Assembly (NCBI RefSeq): GCF_003945595.2
Contig: NW_024105087.1
Coordinates: 2,981,001 to 3,045,000 of the forward strand
Direction: 5' to 3'
Length of the DNA stretch: 64,000 nt
Source of the DNA: Pipra filicauda
Taxonomy: Eukaryota > Chordata > Aves > Passeriformes > Pipridae
Positions 22,801-35,700 of this stretch are shown here, piece by piece. The translations under genes were made by a program, and so were the position numbers. Within the stretch, counting starts at the first letter, position 1. Every line of letters begins with the position of its first letter. A model generated the notes under the pieces. The model searched no databases, was not told the origin of the DNA, and saw only the letters and a list, made by a program, of their open reading frames with translations.

Positions 22801-25800
22801 GAGGTCATGCACTTCTGAAAAGATGTTCATTACAGACATTCCTTGTGACTTATTTACAGTGCCTTGTTTAGGTCACCTGTTTGTAGAGCACTAAACTTAT
22901 TGTTAAGGTTTTAAGATTAATTGTTTCTGCTAGAAGTTCCGAAAACTTAATCCTTGGGATTAACTTTGAGTAATGAAGAGCTGAGATAGGCCCAAAACTC
23001 TACTGAAAACCCCTGTTTTGTTTTGGAAGGCAGGACATCTCATGATATGCATTGCATTGATCTGAAGGGTGGGGGGATGTGTTGCCATTTTCTTTGTTTA
23101 TACATACATAATAAACCATACTCAGAGAAATATTCATAGACTGTGTTTATCCTGGCAAGTGTTCAAAAGACTGTCAGTTTAACCAGATCTTTCATTAAAC
23201 ATATTTATTTCTCTCCTCTGTGTACTCACAAACATCCGGAGGAAATAAAACTATCAATATTTAAAAAAAAAATGCACTCTTTGTATATAACATCACTGTA
23301 GATGCATGTGAAATTCTCTGTGGCAGTCCTGTGCATTTTTTAAAGAAAGGATTTAATTTTTTTTTTTTATTTCAAAATGTTTGAGTCCAATGTTTTCAAC
23401 CCCCTAATAAAAACAAGCTGGTAGTAAGCTTTCAAAATGGCTGGCACGATTAAAAAATGTTTGTACAGAAATGGGAACATTTCTGCAAGTTTGTGGTATT
23501 CTTTTGGGGTTTCAGTAGGAAGAACTGGTATACAGAATCTACTCTCTGATTGCTTTGAAGTAAAATAGCTCTTCTCTCCTAGTTCAAAGTAAGCCACAAA
23601 CAGGCATCTTCTGAACGTAGTTACCCAAATTTCAGATGGTGCTACCCATCCACTGCTTGTCACTAGTCAGAAGCTGAATGTATCCCTCTCCTAAAACTCT
23701 GTTAGGAGAAGAAATATTGCATGTGTTTCTGATTCTCCTCATGCCAAGTCCACCTGATGACAATAATACCTGCTTGCACTCAGGCATTAAACTAGCACAG
23801 CTGAGTTGGTCTGAAACAAATAAAAGGGAACCTTGGGGAGGCTCTTTTTGCAGAGAAGAGTTGCTGAGAGTGAACAGGTACTGTAGAAAATGTACATCAG
23901 TTGGTGCCTATGACTCTAAAGAGAGCTATAAAACTCAGGAAAGTTTTCCATTATTTTTGTGTCAAAACTGCGGAGTACTTCTGTTTTGTAAGGTAGCTGG
24001 TACTGTTAATTATTGTGTGCTGGCAGTTGTTAAGACCTTTATAGACAGGAGGTAAAATTGAAACAAACTGATGTTTTCGGTAAGTGCTTTTGGCTTCCTG
24101 GTTAGCACAATTTGACTTTTTGTTGTATTTTTTCTTTCTTATTACTTGATGTGAGCATTGTTCTGATTAGCCTGAAGTCCAATCAGTATGTATTTTGCTG
24201 AAGACTACATGAGAGTGCTGACAGTTCTCAGCTTGACCATTTATATTGTGACCAATTGATCTGAAAAAGTTCTCTGACTCTGGAAGGCATTGTCTAAACA
24301 GAAGGAGAAGCTATAACTTTATTTTTTATTTCTTGTTACTTTTATTTGTTATGATGTTATATTACTTTGTCTTTCTATGCTTATATTTATTTAATTCCTT
24401 CAGTATGCTTTCTGAATAGATGCTGAAAAAGAACCACAGATTCATACCTAGTCAACATTCAAGATATTCAGATTATAAAGCACTAAATTTACTTTATTTA
24501 TGACTGCACCTCTTAGGTGAGAGGCAAGTTTCATTCAAAGTGTACTTCTTGAGAGGGACACTCTAGTTGCTCAGCCAAAATCTGTGAGTAGAGAGCTATC
24601 CTATCCAACAGATATGAAAAAATTACCCCAACCCTAAATCACACAGATAGCTTATAAAAACAACTTTAGAAGTTGCAGGTTTAAAATCTGCCTGGACTAA
24701 AATGTCTAAATGCTTTGAATAACTACTGGGGAGCAAAGAGATAATCTTTCACTCTTTGCGTGTGTATTTTACAAGGTAAAACCTATTTTGAATCTGATTG
24801 GAAAGACTTTTCTCTTTCCACCGATTTGTGCCAGAATCCAATTATAGAACACCTCACAATAAATAAAATTTATAAGAGGGGAATGAGGAATGGGAAGGCA
24901 TGCTGCAATTTGTTGTTGCCAAATAAGACCCTTTAATAAAAAGCCTGGGTATTCTCTTTAAAGTGACATTTCGAAGGTTTTCTTCCCATTTGCAACTTAA
25001 GAATTGGTATACTTCCAGCATCTTGGTGCATTCAAAAGTTAACTAAATGAATCATATTTTTTTACACTTCAACAGCTTCTTCTTCCTCTGAAAAAAGTAT
25101 CTGAAGCATATAAGGAATGAAATCCTGACCACTTTGAAGTCACTTGGAAAATTCTTTTTGTCTTTTAGCGAAGCTAAAATTTCACCCCAAGTGACCCAAA
25201 TCTTATGTTATTCTAAGTTGCATTTTAGAGACCAGTCTTTTTGTGAAGGAGGTTAGATTGCCATTTTACATCACTATGCTGTTTTAAACTTTAAAATAAA
25301 TTCCAACTGGCATCTTGCTTGAACTCAAAGAAGAGATTATTCTGTTCAGCTTTTCTACCTACTGGTGGAGGCCCGAGAACCAATATGCAATATCAGCATT
25401 TTCACACTGAAAAACAGAGGGTCACATACGTGTTCATGCTTCTGTGGCTGTACAGTAAAGAATATATATATGCAGAAAGACTTCCTGTGAAGAATTAAGA
25501 ATATTAGCTGCATCAACAGAAAAACAGCAAGTCTGGCAGTCATGATTTCTAGAGTCATAGTGGCCATTTCACTGACATAGCATTAGGGTTCCTCACCACT
25601 GATGACAAACCTATTGCAGAATAGGGATGGGGCACATTTAGAGTTTTACTTTGTGCATTTCCAGTGCTGATTACTTTCCCTCCATTTATTTGCTACCTGT
25701 TCATTTATAGTCAAGGAAATACAGTGCTTGTTTTCTGATGGCAATCACCACGGCATTCAAGATTCCGGGGGTTGACACTAACTGCAGACATAATGAGCTC

Positions 25801-26810
25801 CGTGTTGGAAGGGATGCTTAGTGAAGTCACAGCTGTCAAAGTGATAAATTTAGATACCTGCTATCAGTAGGACTTAAAAATCTCAGTATTTTTTATGGAG
25901 CTTTTGTTGTGTTTTATTTCTAAACCTTTTTCTGTATGTGTCATAGCACATACTGTGGATACAGAAGTAGTACCTTGCCTTGGACAGATATAAGGGTATC
26001 CTGACATGTCAGTGTTACAAACAAGATTTTTTTTTTTATTTTTTTGTTGCTGTGGAAGTAACTTGTAACAATTCTGGAAATGTACAGGACAAAATATTCC
26101 ACTAAATACCTATATAAGAGAAAATATAGTAGACAGCCCCAGAAAGAGGGTGAAAGTCTCAGGATATGTCTTGCCAAGAAATATTGTTAGTATTTTCAGA
26201 ACTACAAGAAGGGTAGTGTGTTTTTCACTATAAATCCAGTCCAAATTCCTTTCAATAGAGAGATGTACTGTAGAGCATATCCAGTAACATAGTCCATAAA
26301 TAAGTGTGGCTAGATTAAGTAAAACTGGTAGATAATAAATGATAGCTTGTAATCTATAGAACAAGTTAATATTTGAATGTATGGGAAATATGTAATCCCT
26401 GTGGAGGTGAACAGGTATTTTTATGCCTGTACCTGGGTTATTGTACAAGGTAAGCTACTTCATCAGAAGATGCCAGGCTCACAACCATTTTATATTTTCC
26501 TTTGTTTCCTGTCCCTTCCTTGTTATTAGGAAGGAAGCAGATTATGTAATTAAATTGCAAATGTATATTTTTCGATCTTACATGTATGTTGAATATGTCA
26601 CTGCACGTACCCCCGTGTGCAAAGTTCCTGTAACTGGATTAAGAAAAGAAAAAAGAATTTTTCTTTATACCATAGAAATAATGTAATGTAAAGTCAGTTT
26701 GAACCCATGATGAAAAAGTTTTTAATGTTCTAGGATCATATCTCAGGTTAGTCCAGTAGTGCCAGTGCCCTAGATGAAGGGATAAGATTCTGCTGTGTGA
26801 GTTTTAGGAA

Positions 26811-27155
26811 AAATTGGCTTTCTTGGAAGTTTTCTGGCACTTATGTTCTGTCTTTGATTTTTTTGAGAAGTGTCATAGAATCATTCTATGGTTCTCTGAT
26901 TCTATGACGCTTCTTGAAAATGTATTGCCTACTTCTGAGATGAACTAAACTTTAAAATTTTCTTGCACTTGTGTTCTGTCATTGATTTTCAAGAAGCCTC
27001 TGTGCTTCTGAGAAAGCCATAAAATCATAGAATGATTCTATGATGCTTCTCAAAAATGTATTGCCTACTTTTGAGGTGAGCAAAACTGGTCTGGAAGCCT
27101 CCAGAGACCAGGCTTTCTTGGAAGTTTTCTGGGACTTCTGTTCTGTCTTTGATGG
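26811..27155. repeat. Degenerate tandem repeat, two full units and a partial third
   Basis: The segment GGCTTTCTTGGAAGTTTTCT followed by GGCACTTATGTTCTGTCTTTGAT starts unit A at about 26816. A shortened version (TTTTCTTGCACTTGTGTTCTG) starts unit B at about 26956, and a near-identical copy of the first starts partial unit C at 27111. Units A and B also share ATTCTATGACGCTTCTTG / ATTCTATGATGCTTCTCA and TGTATTGCCTACTTYTGAG at 26899 and 27035, an offset of 136 bp. Each full unit contains a CATAGAAT/ATTCTATG palindrome. The motif resembles the CR1 terminal repeat, but the flanking sequence is not CR1, so the family is unknown to me. Confidence 0.85.
26860..26920 (+). repeat. Strong stem-loop: 24-bp stem, 13-nt loop
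   Basis: The left arm 26860-26883 pairs base for base with 26897-26920 if three G-U pairs are allowed in a plus-strand RNA (65/915, 64/916 and 71/909, last digits of the positions); the other 21 pairs are Watson-Crick. The loop is 26884-26896. The inner part of the stem is GAAGTGTCATAGAATCA against TGATTCTATGACGCTTC. Size and pairing resemble a microRNA precursor or a short foldback (MITE-like) element. No transcription evidence can be seen from sequence. Confidence 0.85.
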
Positions 27156-28400
27156 AAATGCCATTCAGACAGTCTTTCCCACAGAATTTTAGTGCTGTGA
27201 GACTTGGCTTTGTCTAAAGAAGCCTCTTGTACATTAAAAAACTTAAATTACCAAGTCTCAGACAGGGGCTGATGTTGAGAGTCAGTGAAATTGGTTTCAT
27301 TAACATAGAGTTGTCTCGTTCACGGTAATACTTTTAAAATGTGTTTTCTTGAGGAGAACACTTATAAATCCAAAGCAACAAGCATTGTCTGCATGTAAAT
27401 TAAGGGTTTTCAGTAGTTCCCTGGTTTATCTACTGTGTGCAGTTTGTATTGCATTTCTACAATTTTGGAATTTCTTGGCAAGTGCCAGATTCTCCATGTA
27501 GAGCTCACTAATTTTGCCTTCCTCTGAAGAATTCTTGGATGTGTGCATCTGAACACCTCTTTTCCCCTTCCTGTCCTTTAGGTTTCCTTTTTCCATGGTT
27601 TGATATGATCTTATATTTCATTGCCGAAAGGCAATTTTAAAAAGTAGGTATTTGTCCTGTACTTCTTGAATGAGTAATATAGTAGCTCGTAAGGGATTAC
27701 TTGGTCATTGGCTTCAACTTCCCTGGTGGATGTTGAAGGCAGAAATTAATTTCATTTCTGATGATAAATTTTGTGGTGAATTTATTATTTTTAATATGAG
27801 TTATATTTAGTCTCATCAGTATAGCTTTTGCTGGTCTTAGGGCAGCAATCAGACAAACCAATTGGAAATCTAAGATCCAGAACCTCTGGATGGCTGGGAT
27901 CGGGCTCTGCTGTTCAGACAGCCACATCATTTAGTGCTTTACAAGAATTTCAGTGAAACCAGCTAGGTTTCTTGTCCCTCCTAGTTCCTAATTAAAGGGT
28001 CTTCCAAGATATAATCTTCCAGTTTTTGGCCTAAATTTATTTAGGGTTTCATAGAAACCTTCAGGTTTTCTTAAGAAATTTCTCTGATGATTAACATTTT
28101 ATTTAACCTAGGTAGTTTTTCTGCCTCACTCTTGTTTAGAAAGAGAGAAATAATTTTTCCTACACAGCTGATTTTACTTGGTTAGCAAACTAGGTTGCCT
28201 TATACATCTGTCTTACAGTAGATTAAATGTAATCTATCAGTCTTCTTTGTCTACTTCTGCCTGACTGATTCTTTCCTGACAATGAGGAATGAAAATTGTG
28301 CCCACATGTTTCTGTTTTAAACCAGGACAGCAGAAAGGACCAAATTAAGAAAGATAGCAGTATTTAGTGATCATTTGACTACAAACCATCATTTTGAACC
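27156..28400. other. Intergenic sequence, no gene seen
   Basis: AT-rich sequence after the tandem repeat. No CR1, RNA gene or exon was recognised. A 77-residue minus-strand open frame at 27697-27930 has no familiar domain. Confidence 0.6.
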
Positions 28401-28401
28401 A

Positions 28402-28446
28402 AATCATAGACTCAGCTTGGGCTGGAAAGGACCTTTAAAGATCAGT
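28402..28446 (-). repeat. CR1 LINE 3'-terminal remnant
   Basis: Reads AATCATAGACTCAGCTTGG then GCTGGAAAGGACCTTTAAAG, the complement of the CR1 3' end (AATCATAGAATCA...TTGGAAGGGACCTTAAAGATC). Only about 45 bp is recognisable; the continuation is diverged or lost. Confidence 0.8.
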
Positions 28447-29640
28447 GCAGAAAATACAGTGTTGAGATGCAGTGGCAGGTAGGAGCATTTCCCAAGGATG
28501 CAGGGAAGTTCTACTGACATTTCAGAAAGCTCTAGTGAAATTCTCTGTGTTCTGTTTCAGAATGTATGTTCTTGCTGTGTATATGACATTTAAGTCTTAT
28601 TTGTTTGCCTCTCCATTTAAAGGTTATCTGTTCTCCTTCTGAGATTTTTGTCTATGGTGACCTCCCAAATGTCCTGATTTGTGTGATCGAGCAGTGTTTG
28701 CACAACATTTCAATGTAGGCAATGAACAAATAGAGGTGATGGTAATCTTGCCACCTAATTGATGAGCCTGAGCTGGAAGGGTCATCTGCTACAATCTTTT
28801 CTAATCACTGGGGAGAGAGATCTTTTCATCTGCTGTAAATGCAAACCATCCTCCTCTCACACAGGCACCTAAATATGATGATTTAATTACCCTCCTTTCT
28901 GCCTTCAGCCATCTTTATTAACATATTCCTGCTTTGTGTAAGAATTTATTTGTTCAGTGTCCAACTTGGTGAGAAAAGACTTTGCTAGGTGTGTCTACTA
29001 ACTCCTAAAATTCCCAATCCTAGCTCTAAAAGACTTAGAGCATTTAAGGAATGGGGAAGAAGGATACAAAATGAGGCACACATGATGTTACCTACTTATA
29101 GGTACTGTCAGTTTTAAAAGTGCCTCGATCTTGCTATGGTTAGGGAGATGACCTTTAAAGTCCTTGTGATTGTATAGATGAAGTTAGGTGTGTGTGTGTG
29201 TGGCTATTAATAAATTATGTGTGTAGATGGATGTTTGGCAGCTCTTAGCTTATGAGAGTATATCTTGTATACCATGATAGGACTGCACCTTGATCAGACA
29301 CTGAGAGAGTTCCAGAGAGAAAAATCTGAATATAGAGAAATCAGAAATGATTGTTGCTCCAGTTCTTAGTAAGCTCTTTTATGGTATTTTTTTCTTTTTT
29401 TAAGAAACAAACTATGTATGAGTTAGAGGGTTTATTTGCAATAATTTGCATACGTCTGTGCTCCTCATGCAGCAGTTTGGTAATGTATGGTTTTTCGCAG
29501 TCTGCCTGTCATCTTAATGTTCTTAATTTATTGAGAAGTTGCTTTATGTCTTTAATGTTTGGACTCTCAATGAGGCACTTCTTCAAAATGTTAAATTTCC
29601 AAAAATATTGGTACTTCTATAACCACTTCTGTGCACACAG

Positions 29641-29772
29641 ATTCACAGAATTACTGAGCCACAGAATGGTTGAGATTGGAACTCTGGAGGTCATCTGGTT
29701 CAACCCACTGCTCATGCAGAGACACCTGGGGTTTGATGCTCAGGGCTATGTCCAGGCAGTCACAGACTGTCT
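29641..29772 (-). repeat. CR1 LINE 3'-end fragment
   Basis: Complement of a CR1 tail: TTCACAGAATTACTGAGCCA, CAGAATGGTTGAGATTGGAA, CTGGAGGTCATCTGGTTCAA, CCCACTGCTCATGCAGAGAC and TATGTCCAGGCAGTC. Minus orientation, 5'-truncated. The 149-residue plus-strand open frame at 29351-29800 ends inside this repeat and is therefore not a likely gene. Confidence 0.9.
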
Positions 29773-32700
29773 GTTAGGTGTATTTTCTGATAATCATTAG
29801 CATTTATATTTCAAACTGTATTTGTTGTGAATAGTGCTGGAACTTTAAACAGTAGCTCATTACCGCATAACTTTTGTATTTTGAATCTGTGTCTAGAAAG
29901 AACCACATAACCCCACTTGGGAACATTAACAATATCTTATTCTCACATATTTAATAAATTTTAATTTATTGGATCTTGAACAAGTGTGTTTGAAGTATTC
30001 AACTCTTGAATGCAAGCTGAAAGAAACAGAAAAAATATTTATTAGGTAAATGGTTCCGTCTCTTTGCTGGCACTAGTGCTAGTTTCTGTAAGAAACTGTC
30101 AGTCACTTCAGCAATCATCCTGCAGTTGGCTGTCCCATGGAAACATTTCAGTTCCAGGGCATCTTTTTGCCCTCACAGAAGTATTAACAGCTGCTTCATG
30201 TAATTCTTTGAAAAAGTGGGCACACCGAAGAAATCAAAGTATGGGTGTGTTGTGCATTGCAGTAATAATAAGGTTAAAAGAGTTACTGTGAATTTTGTTA
30301 TTGATTCCCACTATGGCTTGTTTTTCCAGAAAAAAATTTGCAAACGCAGAACAAAAATTTTTGTGAGCTCTAATTGGCATATGTCCTCATGGCTGTTTCA
30401 TGGTAACATGAACAGAGCTTACCAGTAAAAAGACTTGTCTTTCTCTGTGCTTTGTTCACAGTTTATATATTCTTAAGTGTCCTTGGAGGAGAGTTGTACT
30501 TTAGATGTATCTCTCCAAGATGGTCCCAGTTATTCTGGTTCATCCACAGTATCTTTAAACACTAAAAATTCTGTTGGAGTCTTCAATATAAGCATACCAA
30601 AGAGAATGTGTGAAACCCCACACCTGCTGGCTATGTATTATTCCTTTCCCCATATGTAAAAAGTTAGTTGGAAGCTAGTCCAGCACCCTAATTCAAATCC
30701 TTCCAAAGTTAAATGGATTTTAGTCCCTGACATAAACTTTAGAGGATGCTGTATCATTTTCTACCTTCAGTAGCAGTCTTTGGATTTCCATTGTATTTAT
30801 AAGGTGACTTATGTGCTATATAAAAATGCTGCTATAAATCATTGCTTTCTCAGTTTCCTTCCTGATTGAATAAACCTAATGTTAGGAAAACTCATAACTG
30901 TATGAGATAGGACAAATATGAATATCTATGTGTGTGTCTTTGTGGCTAAAGAGTGGAAACTGAAGTATATTTGAAATAGAGCATTAATAGTTTTAAATGC
31001 AACCCATATATGAGATTCTGGTTGCAGTCTCACTGGTACAGACTGTGTGAGTAGCACTAGTTCTGAATTTACAGTGGTATCAAATGGATTAATTGAAGCT
31101 GAAATGAATTAGCTCAGAATTTCAGAGATGATCAGTTAAAATCAAACTTGAAACTTAATATTAGGTATCATGATTAAATTACTTAATACCAGATGGGATG
31201 AACTTCTCATACTGGAGGTGAAAATTATCTATGCTCAACATCTCCAAACTTAGGCCATGCTATTGTGATTCTTAGACTGGCTTGTAGAACATAACAGTAG
31301 TTAAAATAACTCTGGAAACTTAGCTCAGTGCAAAATATGACTGTGTTGACCAATAGGATGAACTCAAGGGCTGCAAGTACATTTGATTTATTAATTCAAA
31401 ATACACCAGGGTTTCTATAGTGGTTCTACCAAAGTAATGTTATCTTTACTTAATTTCTTTTATTCTGTATTAGTACAGCAGGTAGTAGCATGGGGCTATT
31501 TCTGTAATAAACTCTAGAGTAGTACAGTAAAACAATTGCCTGCATCAGGTGCTGCCAAGACATTGTTTAGTTTAGCTCCAGATCCTCTAGATTGTAAACA
31601 CAGGTATACGTGGAACATATGTTTATTTTCTTAGGAAGTGTAGAGGCTTGGCATGTTGAATATAATTAGTCTGTGAAGGTGTGTTACAAACATTCTGTGT
31701 GTGCACTTCTGAAATTCCCACCTCCTACATCCTCTTCTCCAGACAGTGTTGCTTTTGCTTTCCTCGGTGTAAAGCACATCACATTGCTCACTTTCATTTG
31801 TACAGCAAAAATTCCACTTTTTAAAATCGCCTATTTGTGTCACTAACATTATCTGCCAGGTCTAATACTGAGGCTGCAAGGCAAAGACTGTGTATGGTGA
31901 GCATGCAGAGCTATATAAATGTGTTTATTACAAATGGGAAGGTTTTCACTCTTCCTGTGGTGGTTTGGATTCGGTTTTTTGTTTGTTCTTGGTATCCAGG
32001 ATTGCTCTAGCTTTTGTTTTTCTTACCATTCCACAGTGATCAGTCTACACCAAAACCCACTGGGAAATGTGTGCATTTCTGTGAATACTTCACAATACCT
32101 TTGCTTAGAAAGAAATGGGTCACTGGGGTTTAAAAGATGTCAAGGTTGAGTCAGCTTTGGCCAGATGTTTTTGCCCTGGAAGTTGAGCAAGAACAGTCAT
32201 CTTATGAATTTTTATTACCTCTCTGTGTCAGCCAGATGAAAAGTACTATGAGAGTAACCTCTCTCACGATCTTTGTCTCACACATTTTTTTTCTTGTGTT
32301 TTACTTCAACTCTTGCATATTCCTTAAAGGGGAAGGCTTGGAATGAACAATATATTATTTTGGAACATGTGTAATGAATGCTTTTGGCTTCAATTCTCAT
32401 ACAAGGAGCACTTGTATGAAATAACTTTCCCATTTATGAAATTCTTTTCTGCCATCACAATGTGAATGTGAGTCAAAATTCAATGCAGGTATCTGAATTC
32501 CAGTGGGATGTGGGTATCTCACCTGCTTGTCTTTCTGAAAGCTGAACTCAAATTTTCCCTGCTGAAGGTCCTTTTTTTAAAAATTGATTTTACTGTGCAG
32601 TACTATATTGTTACTCACTGTATTGAGAAAATAGTATCAGCTTGTACTGTGCATTATCCCAGTTACAAAGAGTGGAAAGCTAGTTTGAAGTTTGTAGCAT

Positions 32701-35700
32701 CAGTACATAGAAGAGGCAAAATAGGTAATAAGAGATAAAGAGCCTAAAAGAACAATAAAATGCTATTGGTTAATGTGATATTCAGAGCATTTTATTAGCA
32801 GCATAGCCCAAGAGAGCCTTGGAGAGGTTTGTGAGATCACTTTGGATGGTGTTGGGGAGCACTACCCACATGTGAATAGCAGCAGGACAAGAAGCCAAGT
32901 GATGATTTTTTTCAAATATAAGAGGTATCAGAAGATATCTGTGATTGATCAGAATTGTAAGCTGACATTTGGGTAATGAAGGGGGATAATCAGTGTGGAA
33001 CAGGTCACTGAAGGAGGGTCATAAAAAGTGAAGTTGGTGAAGACTAAGGACAGTACTGATTCTAAAATTTACCCCAAGGATCACTAGGGGTTTCAATGAC
33101 TGCAGATTCAGTGGTGATCCAGAGGCAGGAGCAAGATATGGGGTATATTGAAGAAGGACAGCTTTAAAACAACAGCTTTAGGTAGTGAGACTAGTGGTAA
33201 AACAGGGAAGGGATATATATATATAGACATTCTTGAAAGGTGTATAAAGATGGGTGTTTTGTGTTTGATTTTGAGCCAGTTAGATGCCAAGAAACATTTT
33301 TATTGTGAATGGTAGAACTGGAGAACACTAGAGAAATTGAAGAGGAATAATTTCTATAAAACTTCAACTCAGAAAACTAATTTTTCTACCAAAGCTACAG
33401 AATACAGCTTTAAAAAATGTTCTCGTAAACATTGGTTCTTCCTGAAATCTTTGAAATCACATATTTTTCAAGTATTTGGGTTTTTTTAATTTGTATTTTC
33501 CCAGTGAATAAAATTCCCTTACTACATTGATATCAGCTTTGTTATCACTTCTCCAGACTCTTTATATGCACACTGTCTGGATGAAAGTATCATTCATAAC
33601 TGCTTTCAGTTCAGGAAGTGTTCACTGAATTCTCAACTCATAAAGGAGTGACTTCTTGTCAACTACTTGTTCATCCTGGTTGTTAAAAGTTTATTTGAAT
33701 GCTGAGTCAAATGCCTTTTTTTTTTTTTTTAAACTTCCTATTGCTCATGGTAACTTTAGGTCTGCACTTTTTATGATGAAACATGAATTATGTTTCCCAA
33801 CTTTCAGATGACGCTTATCCTCTTGTTTCTCTTGTTTACAGTAACTCTAAACTAATGTTATAAAACTATTGTTGGGCAATAATATAAAGAAATTGTTGAG
33901 AAATGTCCAAATCTATAAACTAAAAATCCTGTCATTAACTGATGTTCTGTAACTGAAGTTCTGGTTCTGTCTTTTTCTCTCTCCTATTCCTTATTCTTTA
34001 AAAGGAACTTCCTATTGAGAATCCATTTATGAACAGTAACTAATTTCTTACTAAATAACTAGATTCAGGTGTGTTTTCCTCTTCCATGCCACTGCTTGTG
34101 AATTAATGAAGAAACAGAACACCAGTGCAAATTAAATCACAGGTTTTCAGTAGCATTTGCCAACTGTCATTTGTACTTGTACTGTGTTAAATACACACAA
34201 TGTTCTCTAAGAGTTGGGTTCAAACCTTTCTTGAAACAAGAACACTGAAAAGTCATTAGCAATTCTGGCTGAAAAGGCAAGTAGGGATATTGTGCCTGTT
34301 GTTGCTCCTTATAAAAATGTAGGATGTGGTGGTATTTAATGCCATTTTAAAAGAGGTGCCACGTGGGCAAGGTGATACATGTGTGTGTTTATGCAGAAGG
34401 CCAGAAGGGTGAATTTTCCTTTAGAGATGCTCCCATAGTAGTTTTTGCTGCAATAGTGTGCTGTGCTTAGCCATCAGTGAGTCATGCTGAAGTTGCTACT
34501 CATGTACAGAAGTTATTTGGCTGATTAGTAAACAGATGGGTCATGGGAGTCATCAGACTAATCTGTGCCTGCCCTTGTATGTAGATGGTACAGAACACAG
34601 AAAGCACAGGAAAGAGGAGAACCCATGTTCTCTCTTTGTTCTCCACAAGTGCATTTGAAAAAATAAAGACATATCAAGGTTTGTTACTGCTCTTGAGAAG
34701 GGGTTTCTTTTGATGCCTTAGGGGGAAAAGGTGGTATTCTGGGGTGGTAGGAAGACCAGACTATTATTGATTCTGTGCTGTCCTTATAACTAAAAATAGA
34801 CCAGGCCTCAGTCTCTGTGGATGCATTTGGGAGTTTGGAATAAAAGGGTAGGATGAAGGCTGTACTGTGGTTTCTTGGTCAAAAACCCAGTGCATAATCT
34901 GAGCATGTGTGGAACTGAACCCTGGCAGTGATCCAGGATATGGGCTTTTAAGCACACTGATTTCAGTTTTATAAACTTGGAAGAGTGGTGCTTGCTGCTA
35001 TGGCTTGTTGTCAGATCACTTCCTCATGCTGTTGTCATGGTATTCATCTGGAAGCAAAATCACGTGTACAGGCTAGCACTTGGAGAAACCCCCAAATTCC
35101 CCATTCCAGGGAAGGAAGAGAAGCAGTAACCAAGTGGTCTGTTGGATTTGTGCTTTTGCATTGCCATAAGGCATGAGAAGGACAATGGATTATCTTGGAA
35201 TGATGGTGAGGGGGGAGAAACACTTGATATTTCTCATGTTCCTGTTGGATGCACTATGTAGACTCCTGTCCATGTCTGCTACCAAGTTTGGTTCAATTCA
35301 GAGTGAATGTGATTATGAACCTATATTAGTATTAATGACTGGGAAATAAGGCCCCAGAATGAAACACAGTAGCAAAGCTAATGCAGCTGCACCTGAAATC
35401 CATTGAAATCTCCCATCTTAGTCTTTCTCCCTTCCTTCAGCCATCTCTGATTTCCTAGAAGCTGGTCCATATGTGTGCAAATCACTTAAGCCTTCCCAAA
35501 GATTCTAAATGAAGGAGCACGTTCATGAATTGTCATCTACAATTCATCATGTAGTGCTGGCAGGTCCTGGGAGAGCTGTGTGCTGCTGCTTACAATGTGG
35601 AGAAAGGGTGGTGGTTCATTTTTAGATCAGGCAAACTGAAGGAGTTTTTTTTCTTCTTTCACTGACAGCAGAAACCCAAGGAAATGAAAAGCAAAATATG

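Larger units (their letters stand above)
16469..26810. other. Intergenic sequence, no gene seen
   Basis: About 10 kb of AT-rich DNA without a recognisable CR1 copy, RNA gene or exon. A GC-richer block lies at about 18950-19090. Motif-rich patches at 17255-17310 and 19290-19870 are listed separately. Open frames of 60-125 residues occur (for example 18503-18841, 22175-22871, 23678-24055), but none has a recognisable domain and neighbouring ones overlap in different frames. Confidence 0.65.

Noticed and set aside
23678..24055. 125-residue plus-strand open frame with several Cys residues
   Set aside because: No recognisable domain; the CxxC-like spacing (CRKC, CQNC) is too sparse to claim a zinc-binding fold, and no splice or promoter context is visible.
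29351..29800. 149-residue plus-strand open frame
   Set aside because: Its C-terminal third is antisense CR1 and the rest has no recognisable domain.
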